In this document: positions 42,876 to 52,066 of the stretch, piece by piece
Position numbering within the stretch: the first letter of the stretch is position 1
How the letters are laid out: each line of letters starts with the position of its first letter
DNA from: an uncultured Prevotellaceae bacterium
GTDB taxonomy: Bacteria; Bacteroidota; Bacteroidia; Bacteroidales; Bacteroidaceae
Reading direction: 5' to 3'
Length of the DNA: 64,000 bases
NCBI GenBank assembly: GCA_902767775.1
Contig: CACXIP010000020.1
Location: forward strand, 36,827-100,826
Position numbers and translations under genes: made by a program
The notes under the pieces: generated by a model
The model's database searches: none
Told to the model about the DNA's origin: nothing
What the model saw: only the letters and a program-made list of their open reading frames with translations

Positions 42876-43817
42876 ATGAATAGAATCACAATCGCATTAG
42901 CGGTGCTGGGCACGCTGGCCGTCCCGGCTTCCGCGCAGAAGAAGTACGGGGAGATTCGCCCCGACACGGCAAAGGTAAGGTATGTGAGGAGTGCCAACAA
43001 GGCCGACTCCTACATCTTTGACAAGACGGTGAGGAAGAACGTCATCTATGTGAATGAAGAGGTGACCACCCACGTCATCATGCCGGAGAACATCAAGCTG
43101 GTGGACATATCTACGGACAAGATTGTGGGCAACCAATGCGCCGACAACATCGTTCGTATCAAACCTGCAGGACGGATGTATGAGAATGAGTTGGCTGGCA
43201 CCATCACGGTTATCGGCGAGCGTCACCTGGCGCAGTTCGATGTCATCTACACATCGGGACCTGCCAAGGCTTACTCGGTGTATTCCATCCAACTGGATGA
43301 GATGAAACGGTATTCCAACCCCGATGTGCTGATGCCGGAGAGTCAGATGGCCAACTACGCCTGGGCCATTTTCGGCAGCGGCAAGAAGTTCAACAACATC
43401 CATAGCCAACGTTATGGAATCAAGGCGGTGGTGAACAACATATACGCCATCAACGACTACTTCTTCATTGACTTCTCGCTCTACAACAGCACGAAGATCA
43501 AGTACGATATCGACGAGGTGCGCATCAAGCTGACAGACAAGAAGGAGGCGAAAGCCACCAACTCGCAGACCATCGAACTGACTCCCGTGTATTCGCTCAA
43601 CCGTGCGAAGAGTTTCCAAAAGGGCTATCGGAACGTCATCGTCATCGACAAGCTGACGTTCCCTGATGAGAAGATTCTCCGGCTGGAGATTGCCGAAGAC
43701 CAGATTTCTGGGCGTGTCATCTACATCCCCATAGAGTATGACGATGTGCTGCACGCCGACAGTTTTGACGAGAGTCTGCTAAACCGCCTTCCGTTCACCA
43801 TCAATATTTACAGATAG
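42876..43817 (+). CDS. traN: Conjugal transfer protein TraN (DUF4138, VirB9-like)
   Basis: 313 residues from ATG 42876; upstream in-frame codons would run back into the repeat array. Signal peptide MNRITIALAVLGTLAVPASA, then NADSYIFDKTVRKNVIYV-type beta strands and the C-terminal region (RVIYIPIEYDDVLHADSFD). TraN is a secreted component that joins TraM and TraO at the outer membrane. It lies 30 bp after the last repeat unit and 3 bp before traO. Confidence 0.9.
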   Translation: MNRITIALAVLGTLAVPASAQKKYGEIRPDTAKVRYVRSANKADSYIFDKTVRKNVIYVNEEVTTHVIMPENIKLVDISTDKIVGNQCADNIVRIKPAGRMYENELAGTITVIGERHLAQFDVIYTSGPAKAYSVYSIQLDEMKRYSNPDVLMPESQMANYAWAIFGSGKKFNNIHSQRYGIKAVVNNIYAINDYFFIDFSLYNSTKIKYDIDEVRIKLTDKKEAKATNSQTIELTPVYSLNRAKSFQKGYRNVIVIDKLTFPDEKILRLEIAEDQISGRVIYIPIEYDDVLHADSFDESLLNRLPFTINIYR

Positions 43818-43820
43818 ACC

Positions 43821-44318
43821 ATGAGAAAGTTTCTATTTCCCTTATGTCTGGCACTGTCCATTGCCATGGCTCGTGCCGGCGACGGTGACGGGTTCTTCAA
43901 CCTGAATGCCGGGTTCCTGTTCAACAGCACCCTCAATGCTACCTTCGGCTATGAGAAGGAACTGTCCTACTCCGACGCGGTGGAGCTGTTCGGCGAGATT
44001 GGCAACCGCTGGCATGAAGATCCCGTCTGCGGCCATGTCTGCGACGAGTCGTTCTGGAAGGATTACTACTGGGGCGGCGGCGTGCTCTACAAGAAGCTGC
44101 TGCGGCGTTTCAAGAACTCCACGCTTCGTTTCCGCATCGGTCCGGAGTGCGGCGCACATACTGGCGACTACTTCTTTGCCGTGGAGGGCGGTCTTGAATA
44201 CAACTATGTATTCCAAAACAGGATGCAGCTCTCCGTGATTCAGAAGAACCAGGTGGGCTTCTTCCACGGCGATACATTCAGGAACGGTATTATTGTCGGA
44301 CTCAAAATCCCATTCTGA
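43821..44318 (+). CDS. traO: Conjugal transfer protein TraO
   Basis: 165 residues. Signal peptide MRKFLFPLCLALSIAMARA, then beta-rich mature protein with a pattern like an outer-membrane barrel (LNATFGYEKELSYSDAVELFGEIG, then RFRIGPECGAHTGDYFFAVEGGLEYNYVF) and a C-terminal aromatic (IPF). Fits TraO, which anchors the channel at the outer membrane. Confidence 0.85.
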   Translation: MRKFLFPLCLALSIAMARAGDGDGFFNLNAGFLFNSTLNATFGYEKELSYSDAVELFGEIGNRWHEDPVCGHVCDESFWKDYYWGGGVLYKKLLRRFKNSTLRFRIGPECGAHTGDYFFAVEGGLEYNYVFQNRMQLSVIQKNQVGFFHGDTFRNGIIVGLKIPF

Positions 44319-44320
44319 TT

Positions 44321-44980
44321 ATGAAAAGCTATGATTATATAATGTCCTATCGTCCGTGCCGGGGGCTGCTGGCCATTCTGCTGGCAGCCTTGGGCATGGT
44401 CTCTTGCCATGACCACACGGACATCTATGACAGCAGTATCAGGGTGGGCAGCATCCTGCTCACCGACAACACCATCATCTCGCCTATGGGCTACGATGCC
44501 TCTGAGCATCAGGCGGCGGGTGTCATCTTCTATGTGAACAAAGACACGGCTTTGGTCGTGGGACTTCGGGAACTGGGCAGTCACCAGTTCTCCGACACGC
44601 TCAGCTCGGTGTCGGGGGTGGTGAACGACGCGGTGTCGAAATGTGGCACGGAGAACACGGCGGCCATCGTTGCCTCTGGCATCAACAGTCCGGCTGTAGA
44701 GTCTGTGCTTCATTATCTTTCCCCTGTGTCGGGATGGGTGCTGCCATCAGCTGGAGAGTTGCGTGCATTGTCGGCTAACCGCTGTGCGGTGGAAACCGCC
44801 ATGAGGATAATCGAGGGCGACGCTTTCTCCAATAGCCAGTATGTCAGTTCGTCTCAGGACGGCTCTTCGTCGGAGAGCGAGCAGATGTACTACCTGAGCG
44901 TGAGCCTGGCCAACGGCTTCGTCACCTCTACGGTGAAGACCTCGCCGGGTGCGGTCAGGCCTGTTATGAGAATCAGATGA
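44321..44980 (+). CDS. Lipoprotein with DUF1566-like C-terminal part
   Basis: 219 residues (an ATG at 44342 is an alternative start). A lipobox MVSC follows a hydrophobic segment (LLAILLAALG). The end (GWVLPSAGELRAL, then YVSSSQDGSSSESEQMYYLSVSLANG and VRPVMRIR) resembles DUF1566/fibrobacter-paralog-type lectin-like folds found in surface proteins. It takes the place where TraP/TraQ genes lie in other elements. It may be a surface-exposed tra accessory; function not known. Confidence 0.65.
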   Translation: MKSYDYIMSYRPCRGLLAILLAALGMVSCHDHTDIYDSSIRVGSILLTDNTIISPMGYDASEHQAAGVIFYVNKDTALVVGLRELGSHQFSDTLSSVSGVVNDAVSKCGTENTAAIVASGINSPAVESVLHYLSPVSGWVLPSAGELRALSANRCAVETAMRIIEGDAFSNSQYVSSSQDGSSSESEQMYYLSVSLANGFVTSTVKTSPGAVRPVMRIR

Positions 44981-45018
44981 TTTCTTCATTCATGTTCAAT
45001 TATTGTAATTTGATCAGC

Positions 45019-45049
45019 GGGGACTGCCGGCTTGTCTGTCGGCAGCCCC
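45019..45049 (+). promoter_or_regulatory. Strong stem-loop before the coupling-protein gene
   Basis: GGGG/CCCC and CTGCCG/CGGCAG form a 10-bp stem with one bulged base on each side (45019-45029 and 45040-45049) and a 10-nt loop. No T-run follows, so it is unlikely to be a full terminator; it may lower or protect the downstream mRNA. Confidence 0.5.
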
Positions 45050-45087
45050 ATTCACCCCAACAGCATCAAGAAAACATATTTTGAGCC

Positions 45088-47409
45088 ATGCCCATAGAAG
45101 AGACGAAAGAACAACAGCAGATGTACGGCTTGTTCCGCAGCTGCATTTATGTTTTCCTCATCATAGAACTGGTGATGAACCTGCCCATCCAGACAGATAA
45201 CCGTGTGACGGGTTTCATCCTGGAGTTGATAGGACGTTTCCACATATTCAACTCCGTGCTGTCATGCAAGTTCTTCGAGCTGCTTTTCATCTTCGTGACC
45301 TGCATCGGCACCAAGGCGAAGAAGAGTTTGAAGTTCAACATCAGGACGATGGTGCTCTATCCCATTATAGCAGGTTTCTCCATGATTGTGGTCTGCATGG
45401 TGTTCCATATCGGCGAATGGGGCGGCATGATGGGCGGCATCCCTGCCAACAGGGTGCTTTACGCCATCACGTCCATCCTCGGCACGATGCTCGTCCACCA
45501 GGGAGGCGACGGCATCGCCCGGTACTACAACTACAAGTTGGGCGACGACCGCTTCAACTTCGAGAACGAGTCATTTGAACAGTCGGAGGAGAAGAACGAG
45601 AACGAGTACTCGGTCAACATCCCCATGATATACTATTATAAGAGGAAGATGCACAAGGGATGGATCAACATCATCAATCCCTTCCGTGCGACCATCGTGC
45701 TGGGTACACCTGGATCGGGTAAGTCGTTCGGCATCATCGACCCTTTCATCAGGCAGCATTCTGCCAAGGGCTTCACCATGATGGTGTATGATTACAAGTT
45801 CCCGACGCTGGCGAAGAACCTCTTTTACCAGTACTGCAAGAACAAGCGGTACGGCCACCTGCCGGAGAACTGCGCCTTCAATATCGTCAACTTTACCGAT
45901 GTGGAGTATTCCAACCGCATTAATCCTATACAGCGGAAATACATCCCGGATTTGGCTGCTGCGTCTGAGACGGCGGCCACGTTGCTTTCTTCTCTCAACA
46001 AGGGTGGTGAGAAGAAAGGCGGTTCGGAGGCGTTCTTCCAGAACTCTGCGGAGAACTTCCTCGCGGCCATCATCTTTTTCTTCATCAACTTCCGTCCCAC
46101 GGGCTTCAAGAACGGCAAGAAGCTGAAGCGGTATGTGGAGTATGAGGGAAGGAAACTGCGGTTGGTCATCCGCAACTGGACGGATTTCCAGGCCATCGAC
46201 GAGAAAGGAAAGGTGGTTCTCGACTTCGTGGACAACAAGGCCAACAGCATATCTACAGATGATGACGGCATGTTCGTGGACTTGAATGGCTTCAGCTATA
46301 CGGACATGAGGGACAAGAAGATTGTCATCAAGCGGTCATGGTATGAGGATGACGAGGGGCACGAGGTTGAGCCGGACACCATCACTGGTGAGTTCTCTGA
46401 TATGCCCCATGTACTGTCATTCCTTGGCCGTGCTTATAGCGACGTATTCAATATCCTCATGCAGGACGAGAAGATAATGTCGCTGATGGCTCCCTTCCAT
46501 TCTGCGTGGGAGAACAAGGCGATGGACCAGTTGGAAGGTATGGTGGGTACGCTGCGTGTCAATGCGGCTCGATTGGTTTCACCTGAAGCCTACTGGGTGT
46601 TCACTGGAGATGACTTCGACCTGAAGATTTCTGACCGTGAGCATCCCTCATATCTCGTGATTGCCAACGACCCGGAGAAGGAGCAGATTGTCGGTTCGTT
46701 GAATGCCCTTATCCTGAACCGTCTGGTGACCCGTGTGAACAGCAAGGGCAACCTGCCGGTGTCCATCATCGTTGATGAGTTGCCGACGCTCTACTTCCAC
46801 AAGATCGACCGTCTGATAGGTACGGCTCGTTCCAACAAAGTGGCGGTGACGTTGGGTTTCCAGGAACTGCCTCAGTTGGAAGCGGACTACGGCAAGAATG
46901 GTATGCAGAAAATTATCACCACCTGCGGCAATATCTTCATGGGTGCCGCCCGCAACAAGGAGACCTTGGAATGGGCACAGAACGACGTGTTCGGCAAGGC
47001 CAAGCAGACCTCCAAGTCAATCACCATCAACGACCATAAGGTATCAACATCCATCTCAGAAAAGATGGACTACCTCGTTCCAGCTGCCAAGATAGCAGAC
47101 ATGGCGACGGGATGGCTGGCAGGTCAGGCAGCGCGTGACTTCACCCCCACGGATATGAAAGCCCTCGACGGTATCAACATCGAGGAGTCTGAGGAGTTCA
47201 AGACCACCAAATATTTCTGCAAGACCAACTTCGACATGGAGAAAATCAAGCAGGAAGAATCCTTTTACGTCGATCTCCCCAAGATATATGCCTTCGCCTC
47301 GGAGAAGGAGAAGGAAATCATGCTCAATCGCAACTTCAAACGTGTCAATGAAGAGGTCGAGCAAATGGTCAATGAGCTATTGGGGCGGTCGGGAGCTTCT
47401 GGTAAATAG
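45088..47409 (+). CDS. Type IV coupling protein (VirD4/TraG-type, MobC-like)
   Basis: 773 residues. Four hydrophobic segments in the first 150 residues, then VLGTPGSGKSFGIID (Walker A near residue 207), a charged insert, and SIIVDELPTLYFHKIDRLIGTARSNKVAVTLGFQELPQLEADYG with Walker B, ending in the helical domain. This is the ATPase that links relaxosome and channel. In this group it is often called MobC. The C-terminal EKEKEIMLNRNFKRVNEEVEQM is typical. It closes the tra run and has a 107-bp leader with the stem-loop. Confidence 0.93.
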   Translation: MPIEETKEQQQMYGLFRSCIYVFLIIELVMNLPIQTDNRVTGFILELIGRFHIFNSVLSCKFFELLFIFVTCIGTKAKKSLKFNIRTMVLYPIIAGFSMIVVCMVFHIGEWGGMMGGIPANRVLYAITSILGTMLVHQGGDGIARYYNYKLGDDRFNFENESFEQSEEKNENEYSVNIPMIYYYKRKMHKGWINIINPFRATIVLGTPGSGKSFGIIDPFIRQHSAKGFTMMVYDYKFPTLAKNLFYQYCKNKRYGHLPENCAFNIVNFTDVEYSNRINPIQRKYIPDLAAASETAATLLSSLNKGGEKKGGSEAFFQNSAENFLAAIIFFFINFRPTGFKNGKKLKRYVEYEGRKLRLVIRNWTDFQAIDEKGKVVLDFVDNKANSISTDDDGMFVDLNGFSYTDMRDKKIVIKRSWYEDDEGHEVEPDTITGEFSDMPHVLSFLGRAYSDVFNILMQDEKIMSLMAPFHSAWENKAMDQLEGMVGTLRVNAARLVSPEAYWVFTGDDFDLKISDREHPSYLVIANDPEKEQIVGSLNALILNRLVTRVNSKGNLPVSIIVDELPTLYFHKIDRLIGTARSNKVAVTLGFQELPQLEADYGKNGMQKIITTCGNIFMGAARNKETLEWAQNDVFGKAKQTSKSITINDHKVSTSISEKMDYLVPAAKIADMATGWLAGQAARDFTPTDMKALDGINIEESEEFKTTKYFCKTNFDMEKIKQEESFYVDLPKIYAFASEKEKEIMLNRNFKRVNEEVEQMVNELLGRSGASGK

Positions 47410-47447
47410 TAATATCAATATTTTATAATCATCACAATTTTTGAATC

Positions 47448-47849
47448 ATGAACAAGAAACAAGAACAAAACATGACGGAGGAATTGTTCTGGCAACAGTT
47501 TCCCGAAGGTACGGAAGAGTTTGCGTTCTCATTAGTAGAGCATTTCAAGCAAGCTATGGATGAAACAGGAAAAAAGGGACTCACAATAGGAGAGTTGAAT
47601 GGCGCTTTAGGTGTAGCCGTCGGATACATTTTACAAACGATCTGTCAACTTAATGGTTGTTATAAGGGAGAAAAGGACATAAAAGGTATATTGTATGACG
47701 CCCTCAAAAAGTCATACGACTATTTTAAGCAGAACCCTACAGTCCCTGATAGAGTGGTTGCTTTCTTTAATATGTCAGAAAAAGAACAAATAGAGTGTAT
47801 CAGAGAGTTTGCACAACATCAGAGAGAACTTCTCTCTGACGAGGAATAG
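47448..47849 (+). CDS. Hypothetical protein
   Basis: 133 residues (ATG at 47472 is an alternative). Soluble, mainly helical, acidic; no known motif. It follows the coupling-protein gene by 38 bp and its sequence is more AT-rich than the tra genes. Function unknown. Confidence 0.65.
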   Translation: MNKKQEQNMTEELFWQQFPEGTEEFAFSLVEHFKQAMDETGKKGLTIGELNGALGVAVGYILQTICQLNGCYKGEKDIKGILYDALKKSYDYFKQNPTVPDRVVAFFNMSEKEQIECIREFAQHQRELLSDEE

Positions 47850-47893
47850 AGTTTTTTATATTTTTCATATTTTAAATGTGACAATAAGTATGA

Positions 47894-47931
47894 TAGACCT
47901 GTAGACGTGATGTCTGTGGGTCTATTTTTTC
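47894..47931 (+). terminator. Terminator after the 47448 gene
   Basis: TAGACC/GGTCTA encloses AGAC/GTCT (47894-47924), followed by six T. It ends the tra transcription unit. The rest of 47932-48120 is AT-rich without a gene. Confidence 0.8.
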
Positions 47932-48120
47932 TGCACACTTAAATGACTACCAACCCAAGAATTGTGTTTTTCCTTGTACTCCAGCTTCACATTTATGAAT
48001 CTTTAACAAGCTATCAGATGCTGATATTTTTTGGTTAAATAAGTGTGAAAAAATATCGGTATGTGATATCTTTTACCATATTGGGAATAAGTACTCAGCT
48101 TTGTAAGCAACCCTTTTATT

Positions 48121-48151
48121 TTTGTGTTTCTTTCTTTTTATCCTAAATTTG
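48121..48151 (+). promoter_or_regulatory. Promoter of the 48191 gene
   Basis: TTTG at 48121-48124 and TAAATTTG at 48144-48151 with 19 bp between. This shows that the start codon must be ATG 48191 and not any codon inside the promoter. Confidence 0.75.
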
Positions 48152-48190
48152 CACATTGAAAAATCAAACATAATCTTGACAAGCATTTTT

Positions 48191-48460
48191 ATGAATATCT
48201 TTGATAATATCAAACAGGCAGCAGACAGACATGGTTTAACCATGAAAGAAGTATGTGCAAAATTAGGAATGACATATGCCCAATTAAGGGAGAGGGTTAA
48301 TAGCAAAGAGTTTAATTTGGAAGATATAACACAAATTGCTAAGGCAATTGGATGTGATGCTTATGAGTTTATGAGTAACTATAATCCAGAAGTATGGGTT
48401 CGTTGCCCTCGGTGTGGTAATCTTTATAGGGTTTTCCCACCCAGCCATAAATCTCCATAA
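48191..48460 (+). CDS. Small XRE-type HTH protein with zinc-ribbon-like tail
   Basis: 89 residues. NIKQAADRHGLTMKEVCAKLGMTYAQLRERVNSKE is a helix-turn-helix of the XRE type, then CPRCGNLY with one Cys pair. The promoter just upstream fixes this start. It may regulate neighbouring genes. Confidence 0.75.
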   Translation: MNIFDNIKQAADRHGLTMKEVCAKLGMTYAQLRERVNSKEFNLEDITQIAKAIGCDAYEFMSNYNPEVWVRCPRCGNLYRVFPPSHKSP

Positions 48461-48533
48461 ATTGACTTAATGTCAGCTGTTCCCAATGCAGAGGAATAAA
48501 AGTGACCTCATTAAGAATTCTTATTGAGAACAA

Positions 48534-49205
48534 TTATTCGTTGATTTTATTACCGACTATGTAAACATAGTCATATTCTATTCCTTTGAAGAATCTTTTG
48601 AATACAGTTTCTTTTACAACGTTTCCGTTGTCTATAATTCCGACAGTCCAATCTCCATAGCAGTATGCTATAATAGGATGTTCCAAATCTTGATCCAAAG
48701 CCCAACTTACATCTGGTTTTTGGTCATAGGAACCCATAGTATTCTTCCATATAGCGAACAATACTTTGCTATTCTTGCGTGGTTTCCTGGTTTCAACCAA
48801 TGGACGGAACATCCATTTTTTATCATCGTGTGCTTTTTTTATTGGAATAAAGCCATGGCGTTTCGCATGACGATGAGATTTTATAGATGTACAATATAGC
48901 TCTGCAATTTTTATTCTTGTCCGCTTGAAGTGTTTCAAGGTACTTTCAAGCATATATCCTCCGACTTGCATATTTCTAAATATAGATTGTACTTCTGCAA
49001 AGTCTATAGTCGCCACTATCTTTTCACGCCGATAGCATAAAAAGGCAATAGCTTTATCCAGATAATGAATGACAAAAAGATTGTTACGCTTGAAAGCACT
49101 TTCTGCATTAGAATAATTATAGTCTTCACACCAAGACTTTATATCTTGAAGGTCTTTTTCAATTGGCTTTGTTATAAAAACAATGTCTTCCAATGGCTCA
49201 TTCAT
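48534..49205 (-). CDS. GNAT-like acetyltransferase domain protein
   Basis: 223 residues. In the N-terminal half, IAFLCYRREKIVATIDFAEVQSIFRNMQVGGYMLESTLKHFK with later HRHAKRHGFIPI resembles the acetyl-CoA-binding part of GNAT enzymes, with G-Y-M in place of the usual GxGxxG. The C-terminal half is unrecognised. It is in the opposite direction from its neighbours and AT-rich, so it may be a gained gene. Activity is uncertain. Confidence 0.55.
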   Translation of the reverse strand: MNEPLEDIVFITKPIEKDLQDIKSWCEDYNYSNAESAFKRNNLFVIHYLDKAIAFLCYRREKIVATIDFAEVQSIFRNMQVGGYMLESTLKHFKRTRIKIAELYCTSIKSHRHAKRHGFIPIKKAHDDKKWMFRPLVETRKPRKNSKVLFAIWKNTMGSYDQKPDVSWALDQDLEHPIIAYCYGDWTVGIIDNGNVVKETVFKRFFKGIEYDYVYIVGNKINE

Positions 49206-49271
49206 AGGTGATTATTACAGAGATATTAATAACATTGGGAATAATGGTTTTTATTTCCTCTTATTGTCATT

Positions 49272-49769
49272 TTAAATTTTTATACTTATTTCTTCCCGGG
49301 GAGTAGCTTCTATGTCTTCGTCCAATCCCAACAATTCTATAAAATCATAAAACTGACTGAGATAATAAATTTTATCAGGCATTTCCATCAAGATGAAATT
49401 CACCAAAGATACTCCAGCCATGGTTAAAAAGTCATGTAAGTCCCTTCTTCCCTTAACTATACGTTCTAACTCATCTTCTGTTATTACAAAGTATATGCAG
49501 CAATCGTCATATTCGGGATCCGGTGCGTAACATTCACATTCCAGAAAATCTACATTGACATATCTTACTGCAACGCCGAATTCCATTAGTGATTCATATA
49601 CAGACCATCCTTTAACTCCAAACCACCTCTTTGTAGCATAACGATATTTAACCCTTGCTCTTTCAATTGTAGGGTCATATTCATCCGAATTTTTAAGACT
49701 TGAAGACCCTCGGTCTTTATAGCCCATTCTCTTAAAAATTCTGTCGTTGCCTTTAGAAAAATCTCCCAT
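49272..49769 (-). CDS. Hypothetical protein
   Basis: 165 residues, cytoplasmic, rich in Asp, Glu and Tyr. VKGWSVYESLMEFGVAVRYVNVDFLECECY and IYFVITEDELERIVKGRRDLHDFL suggest an alpha/beta fold. No known family. It has its own clear promoter (49798-49829) and lies in the AT-rich pair with the GNAT-like gene. Confidence 0.6.
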   Translation of the reverse strand: MGDFSKGNDRIFKRMGYKDRGSSSLKNSDEYDPTIERARVKYRYATKRWFGVKGWSVYESLMEFGVAVRYVNVDFLECECYAPDPEYDDCCIYFVITEDELERIVKGRRDLHDFLTMAGVSLVNFILMEMPDKIYYLSQFYDFIELLGLDEDIEATPREEISIKI

Positions 49770-49797
49770 ACTACTCTTCTTTGGTTAGTTTGACATG

Positions 49798-49829
49798 CAA
49801 AATTAACTCATTTTTCATAACTAATCAAA
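49798..49829 (-). promoter_or_regulatory. Promoter of the 49272-49769 gene
   Basis: On the minus strand TTTG (plus 49826-49829) and TAATTTTG (plus 49798-49805) with 20 bp between fit the Bacteroidetes promoter. Confidence 0.7.
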
Positions 49830-49920
49830 TATAATCTTATCATTAGTCCTAAATAATCAAATGACAAACATATAACTATAAATTTTCCATATAAACTGTT
49901 CATTTTTCCATTAAATTGTG

Positions 49921-49928
49921 TACTTTTG
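49921..49928 (+). promoter_or_regulatory. -7 box of the first XRE regulator gene
   Basis: TACTTTTG fits TAnnTTTG, 23 bp before the ATG at 49951; a clear -33 TTTG is missing. Confidence 0.5.
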
Positions 49929-49950
49929 CATCAAAATTGATATAACACAC

Positions 49951-50337
49951 ATGAACGATTACGCAAAAGCCATAGACGTGAAGGAGATGGGCAAACGCTT
50001 CAAGCTGGTCCGTCAGAAGTTGGGAATGACACAGACTAAGATTGCCGAGGAACTGGGCACCTCGCAGTTGATGGTCTTCCGTATGGAAAAGGGTGAGAAT
50101 GTCCTTTCACCGTTCTTCCTCAGTATGCTGATGTACTACTCTCAGCATGTTTCGCTCGACGGGCTTCTTTCCAAGAAGTTCGATATTGAAGACGAGACCT
50201 TGTTCAGCAAGAACTACTCCCTCAATTCCATCGTCAAGGCGAAGCTGTCTCTCCTTCGGGAAGAGATGTTAAGCCAATTTGAGGTAGCAAGTAAAAAAGT
50301 CGGTGAGGATTTGGAAGAATCCATCAACCTCCTATAA
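49951..50337 (+). CDS. XRE-family transcription regulator, first copy
   Basis: 128 residues from ATG 49951; codons upstream overlap the promoter box. MGKRFKLVRQKLGMTQTKIAEELGTSQLMVFRMEKGENV is a standard XRE helix-turn-helix. It is clearly related to the gene at 51632-52030 (shared FKLVRQKL-MTQT, TSQLM). The C-terminal part may form dimers. It is likely a repressor or switch of the accessory genes. Confidence 0.85.
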   Translation: MNDYAKAIDVKEMGKRFKLVRQKLGMTQTKIAEELGTSQLMVFRMEKGENVLSPFFLSMLMYYSQHVSLDGLLSKKFDIEDETLFSKNYSLNSIVKAKLSLLREEMLSQFEVASKKVGEDLEESINLL

Positions 50338-50358
50338 CCATCCCAACAATCATCAGCT

Positions 50359-50694
50359 ATGGCTACAGTCAATGTCTATCAACAATACTTCGCCGCTGAA
50401 TGTACATTCAACGGTGTTGAACGTCATGCTGCCTCTGTGATGCTGATAGCCACTTCCGAGGAAGGACGAATCAAGTATGACGTGGCGGTTTCTTTCTTCC
50501 CTCATGTCTCTGAGGATGACTTTGCTGTTTCCTACGATGCCTATTTCTCCAAGGTTGTGTTCGAGGCACCTGGCCGGAGGTCGAAGAAGCGTGAACAGCA
50601 GTTCATGGAAATTATACAAGAAGAAGCTGACTCGTTGGCTGATGAAGCCAATGGAAAGATATTTTGGGATAAACCTCTTATAGAAGCAAGATGA
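50359..50694 (+). CDS. Hypothetical protein
   Basis: 111 residues, starting 21 bp after the XRE gene. VNVYQQYFAAECTFNGVERHAASVMLIATSEEGRIKYDVAVSFFPH suggests a beta-rich domain. No known motif. Probably co-transcribed with the regulator. Confidence 0.65.
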   Translation: MATVNVYQQYFAAECTFNGVERHAASVMLIATSEEGRIKYDVAVSFFPHVSEDDFAVSYDAYFSKVVFEAPGRRSKKREQQFMEIIQEEADSLADEANGKIFWDKPLIEAR

Positions 50695-50889
50695 GGATGA
50701 TGTCCCTGTAAAGGTTGTGCGGGTCCGAGTGCTGAAAACTGGAAACTTTTTGCCATCGGAAGGACTTGTCCTTTGCCCCACTTCCTGACAACTTATTTAA
50801 GAATACGAGAACCGTCTCAAAAAGGGCACCGGTCGGGTGTCCTAATTGAGCGCGGCTGTCGTGATGTCGTACCAGGAAACGATTAGCAA

Positions 50890-51564
50890 ATGAAGAACGA
50901 CCTTATGCTTTACCGATTCCTCAGCGGCAGTGCGCTGAAGGTAATCGCCGTGGTCTCCATGACCATCGACCACGTCGCCTATTACATCCTCAACCAACAG
51001 TTGGGGATGGGTGACACTTGGCTTTACGAAACGATGCGGTGCATTGGCCGCTTTGCTTTTCCCATCTTTGCCTTTCTTATCATCGAGGGGTATCATCATA
51101 CCCGGTATGTCGGGAGATACATGGCGGCATTGTTGCTGACGGCCATTGTTGCTGAGATTCCATGGCAGTTGTTGGGCAACGAGGGCAGCCATAACGTCGT
51201 ATTCACCTTGTTCCTTGGACTGGTGGTTGTCTTCCTCATTGACCATATCCACGACGCACTATGGCTGATGCTGATGGAAACGGCACTCTTTTCTGTTATC
51301 TCCACCATGCTCAATACAGATTACACCTGGCACGGCATCTGTCTGATGGTGGTGTTCTACCTGTTCCGCAAACATAGGGGACTGACCTTGCTCTTCGGCT
51401 TTCCATTACTGATGGAATATGGCATCCTCGGCTCAGCCATAGGACTGGCTATTCCCTTGATGTATTCAGGAAGACGCGGTTTCGTCAAAGGGCAATGGAT
51501 GAAATACCTATTCTATATATATTACCCTCTGCATTTGTCAGTCATCTACCTCTGTTCCCTCTGA
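50890..51564 (+). CDS. traX: TraX-like acetylase family membrane protein
   Basis: 224 residues. The start SGSALKVIAVVSMTIDHVAYYIL and the later FPIFAFLIIEGYHHTRYVGRYMAALLL match the TraX family; seven or eight hydrophobic segments cover the protein. TraX acetylates F pilin in F-type plasmids. Its target here would have to be the pilin-like TraE or another protein; this is not shown. It has a 195-bp leader with a short GC-rich hairpin at 50824-50842. Confidence 0.85.
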   Translation: MKNDLMLYRFLSGSALKVIAVVSMTIDHVAYYILNQQLGMGDTWLYETMRCIGRFAFPIFAFLIIEGYHHTRYVGRYMAALLLTAIVAEIPWQLLGNEGSHNVVFTLFLGLVVVFLIDHIHDALWLMLMETALFSVISTMLNTDYTWHGICLMVVFYLFRKHRGLTLLFGFPLLMEYGILGSAIGLAIPLMYSGRRGFVKGQWMKYLFYIYYPLHLSVIYLCSL

Positions 51565-51631
51565 ATAAGACTCGATGGTTTCTTCAAAGCCATCTAACTT
51601 TTCACATATCTATAACTCCAAATTCAAAGCT

Positions 51632-52030
51632 ATGAAAGAATTTACTACACCTATCGACCTCGTAGAAATAGGTCGTCGCTTCAAACTGGTTCGCCAGAAG
51701 TTGAAAATGACTCAAACGGATGTTGGAAAACAAATCAACACCTCACAACTAATGATTCACCGCGTTGAGAAAGGATTAACGACAAGATATGGTATCCTTC
51801 TCGATTTGATGATGCTCTATTCCACCTACGTTCATGTCAGCGTCTTCTTTGCCGAAAAGTTTAACATCGACAGCATAGAACTGTTCGACAATAGAAAGGT
51901 TCGAGTCCTCTTTAATACCACGTTGACAATGCTCCGAGACGAGATCGACCAAAAGTTGAATGACCTGCATGAATCCGTGGCAGAAAAGATGGGAATTTTG
52001 CAAGACGCTGTGGACAAAATGCCGAATTGA
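51632..52030 (+). CDS. XRE-family transcription regulator, second copy
   Basis: 132 residues from ATG 51632. IGRRFKLVRQKLKMTQTDVGKQINTSQLMIHRVEKGLTT is an XRE helix-turn-helix, similar to the first copy along most of the protein. The two copies lie on either side of a hypothetical gene and the TraX-like gene, as a duplication followed by divergence would leave. Mutual regulation is possible but not shown. Confidence 0.85.
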   Translation: MKEFTTPIDLVEIGRRFKLVRQKLKMTQTDVGKQINTSQLMIHRVEKGLTTRYGILLDLMMLYSTYVHVSVFFAEKFNIDSIELFDNRKVRVLFNTTLTMLRDEIDQKLNDLHESVAEKMGILQDAVDKMPN

Positions 52031-52066
52031 AGCTATGATGAACTCAATTGCTTAACTTCTCTTACA

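Noticed and set aside
48122-48460. Longer start at 48122 for the HTH protein
   Set aside because: This start is inside the promoter (TTTG at 48121, TAAATTTG at 48144), so ATG 48191 is used.
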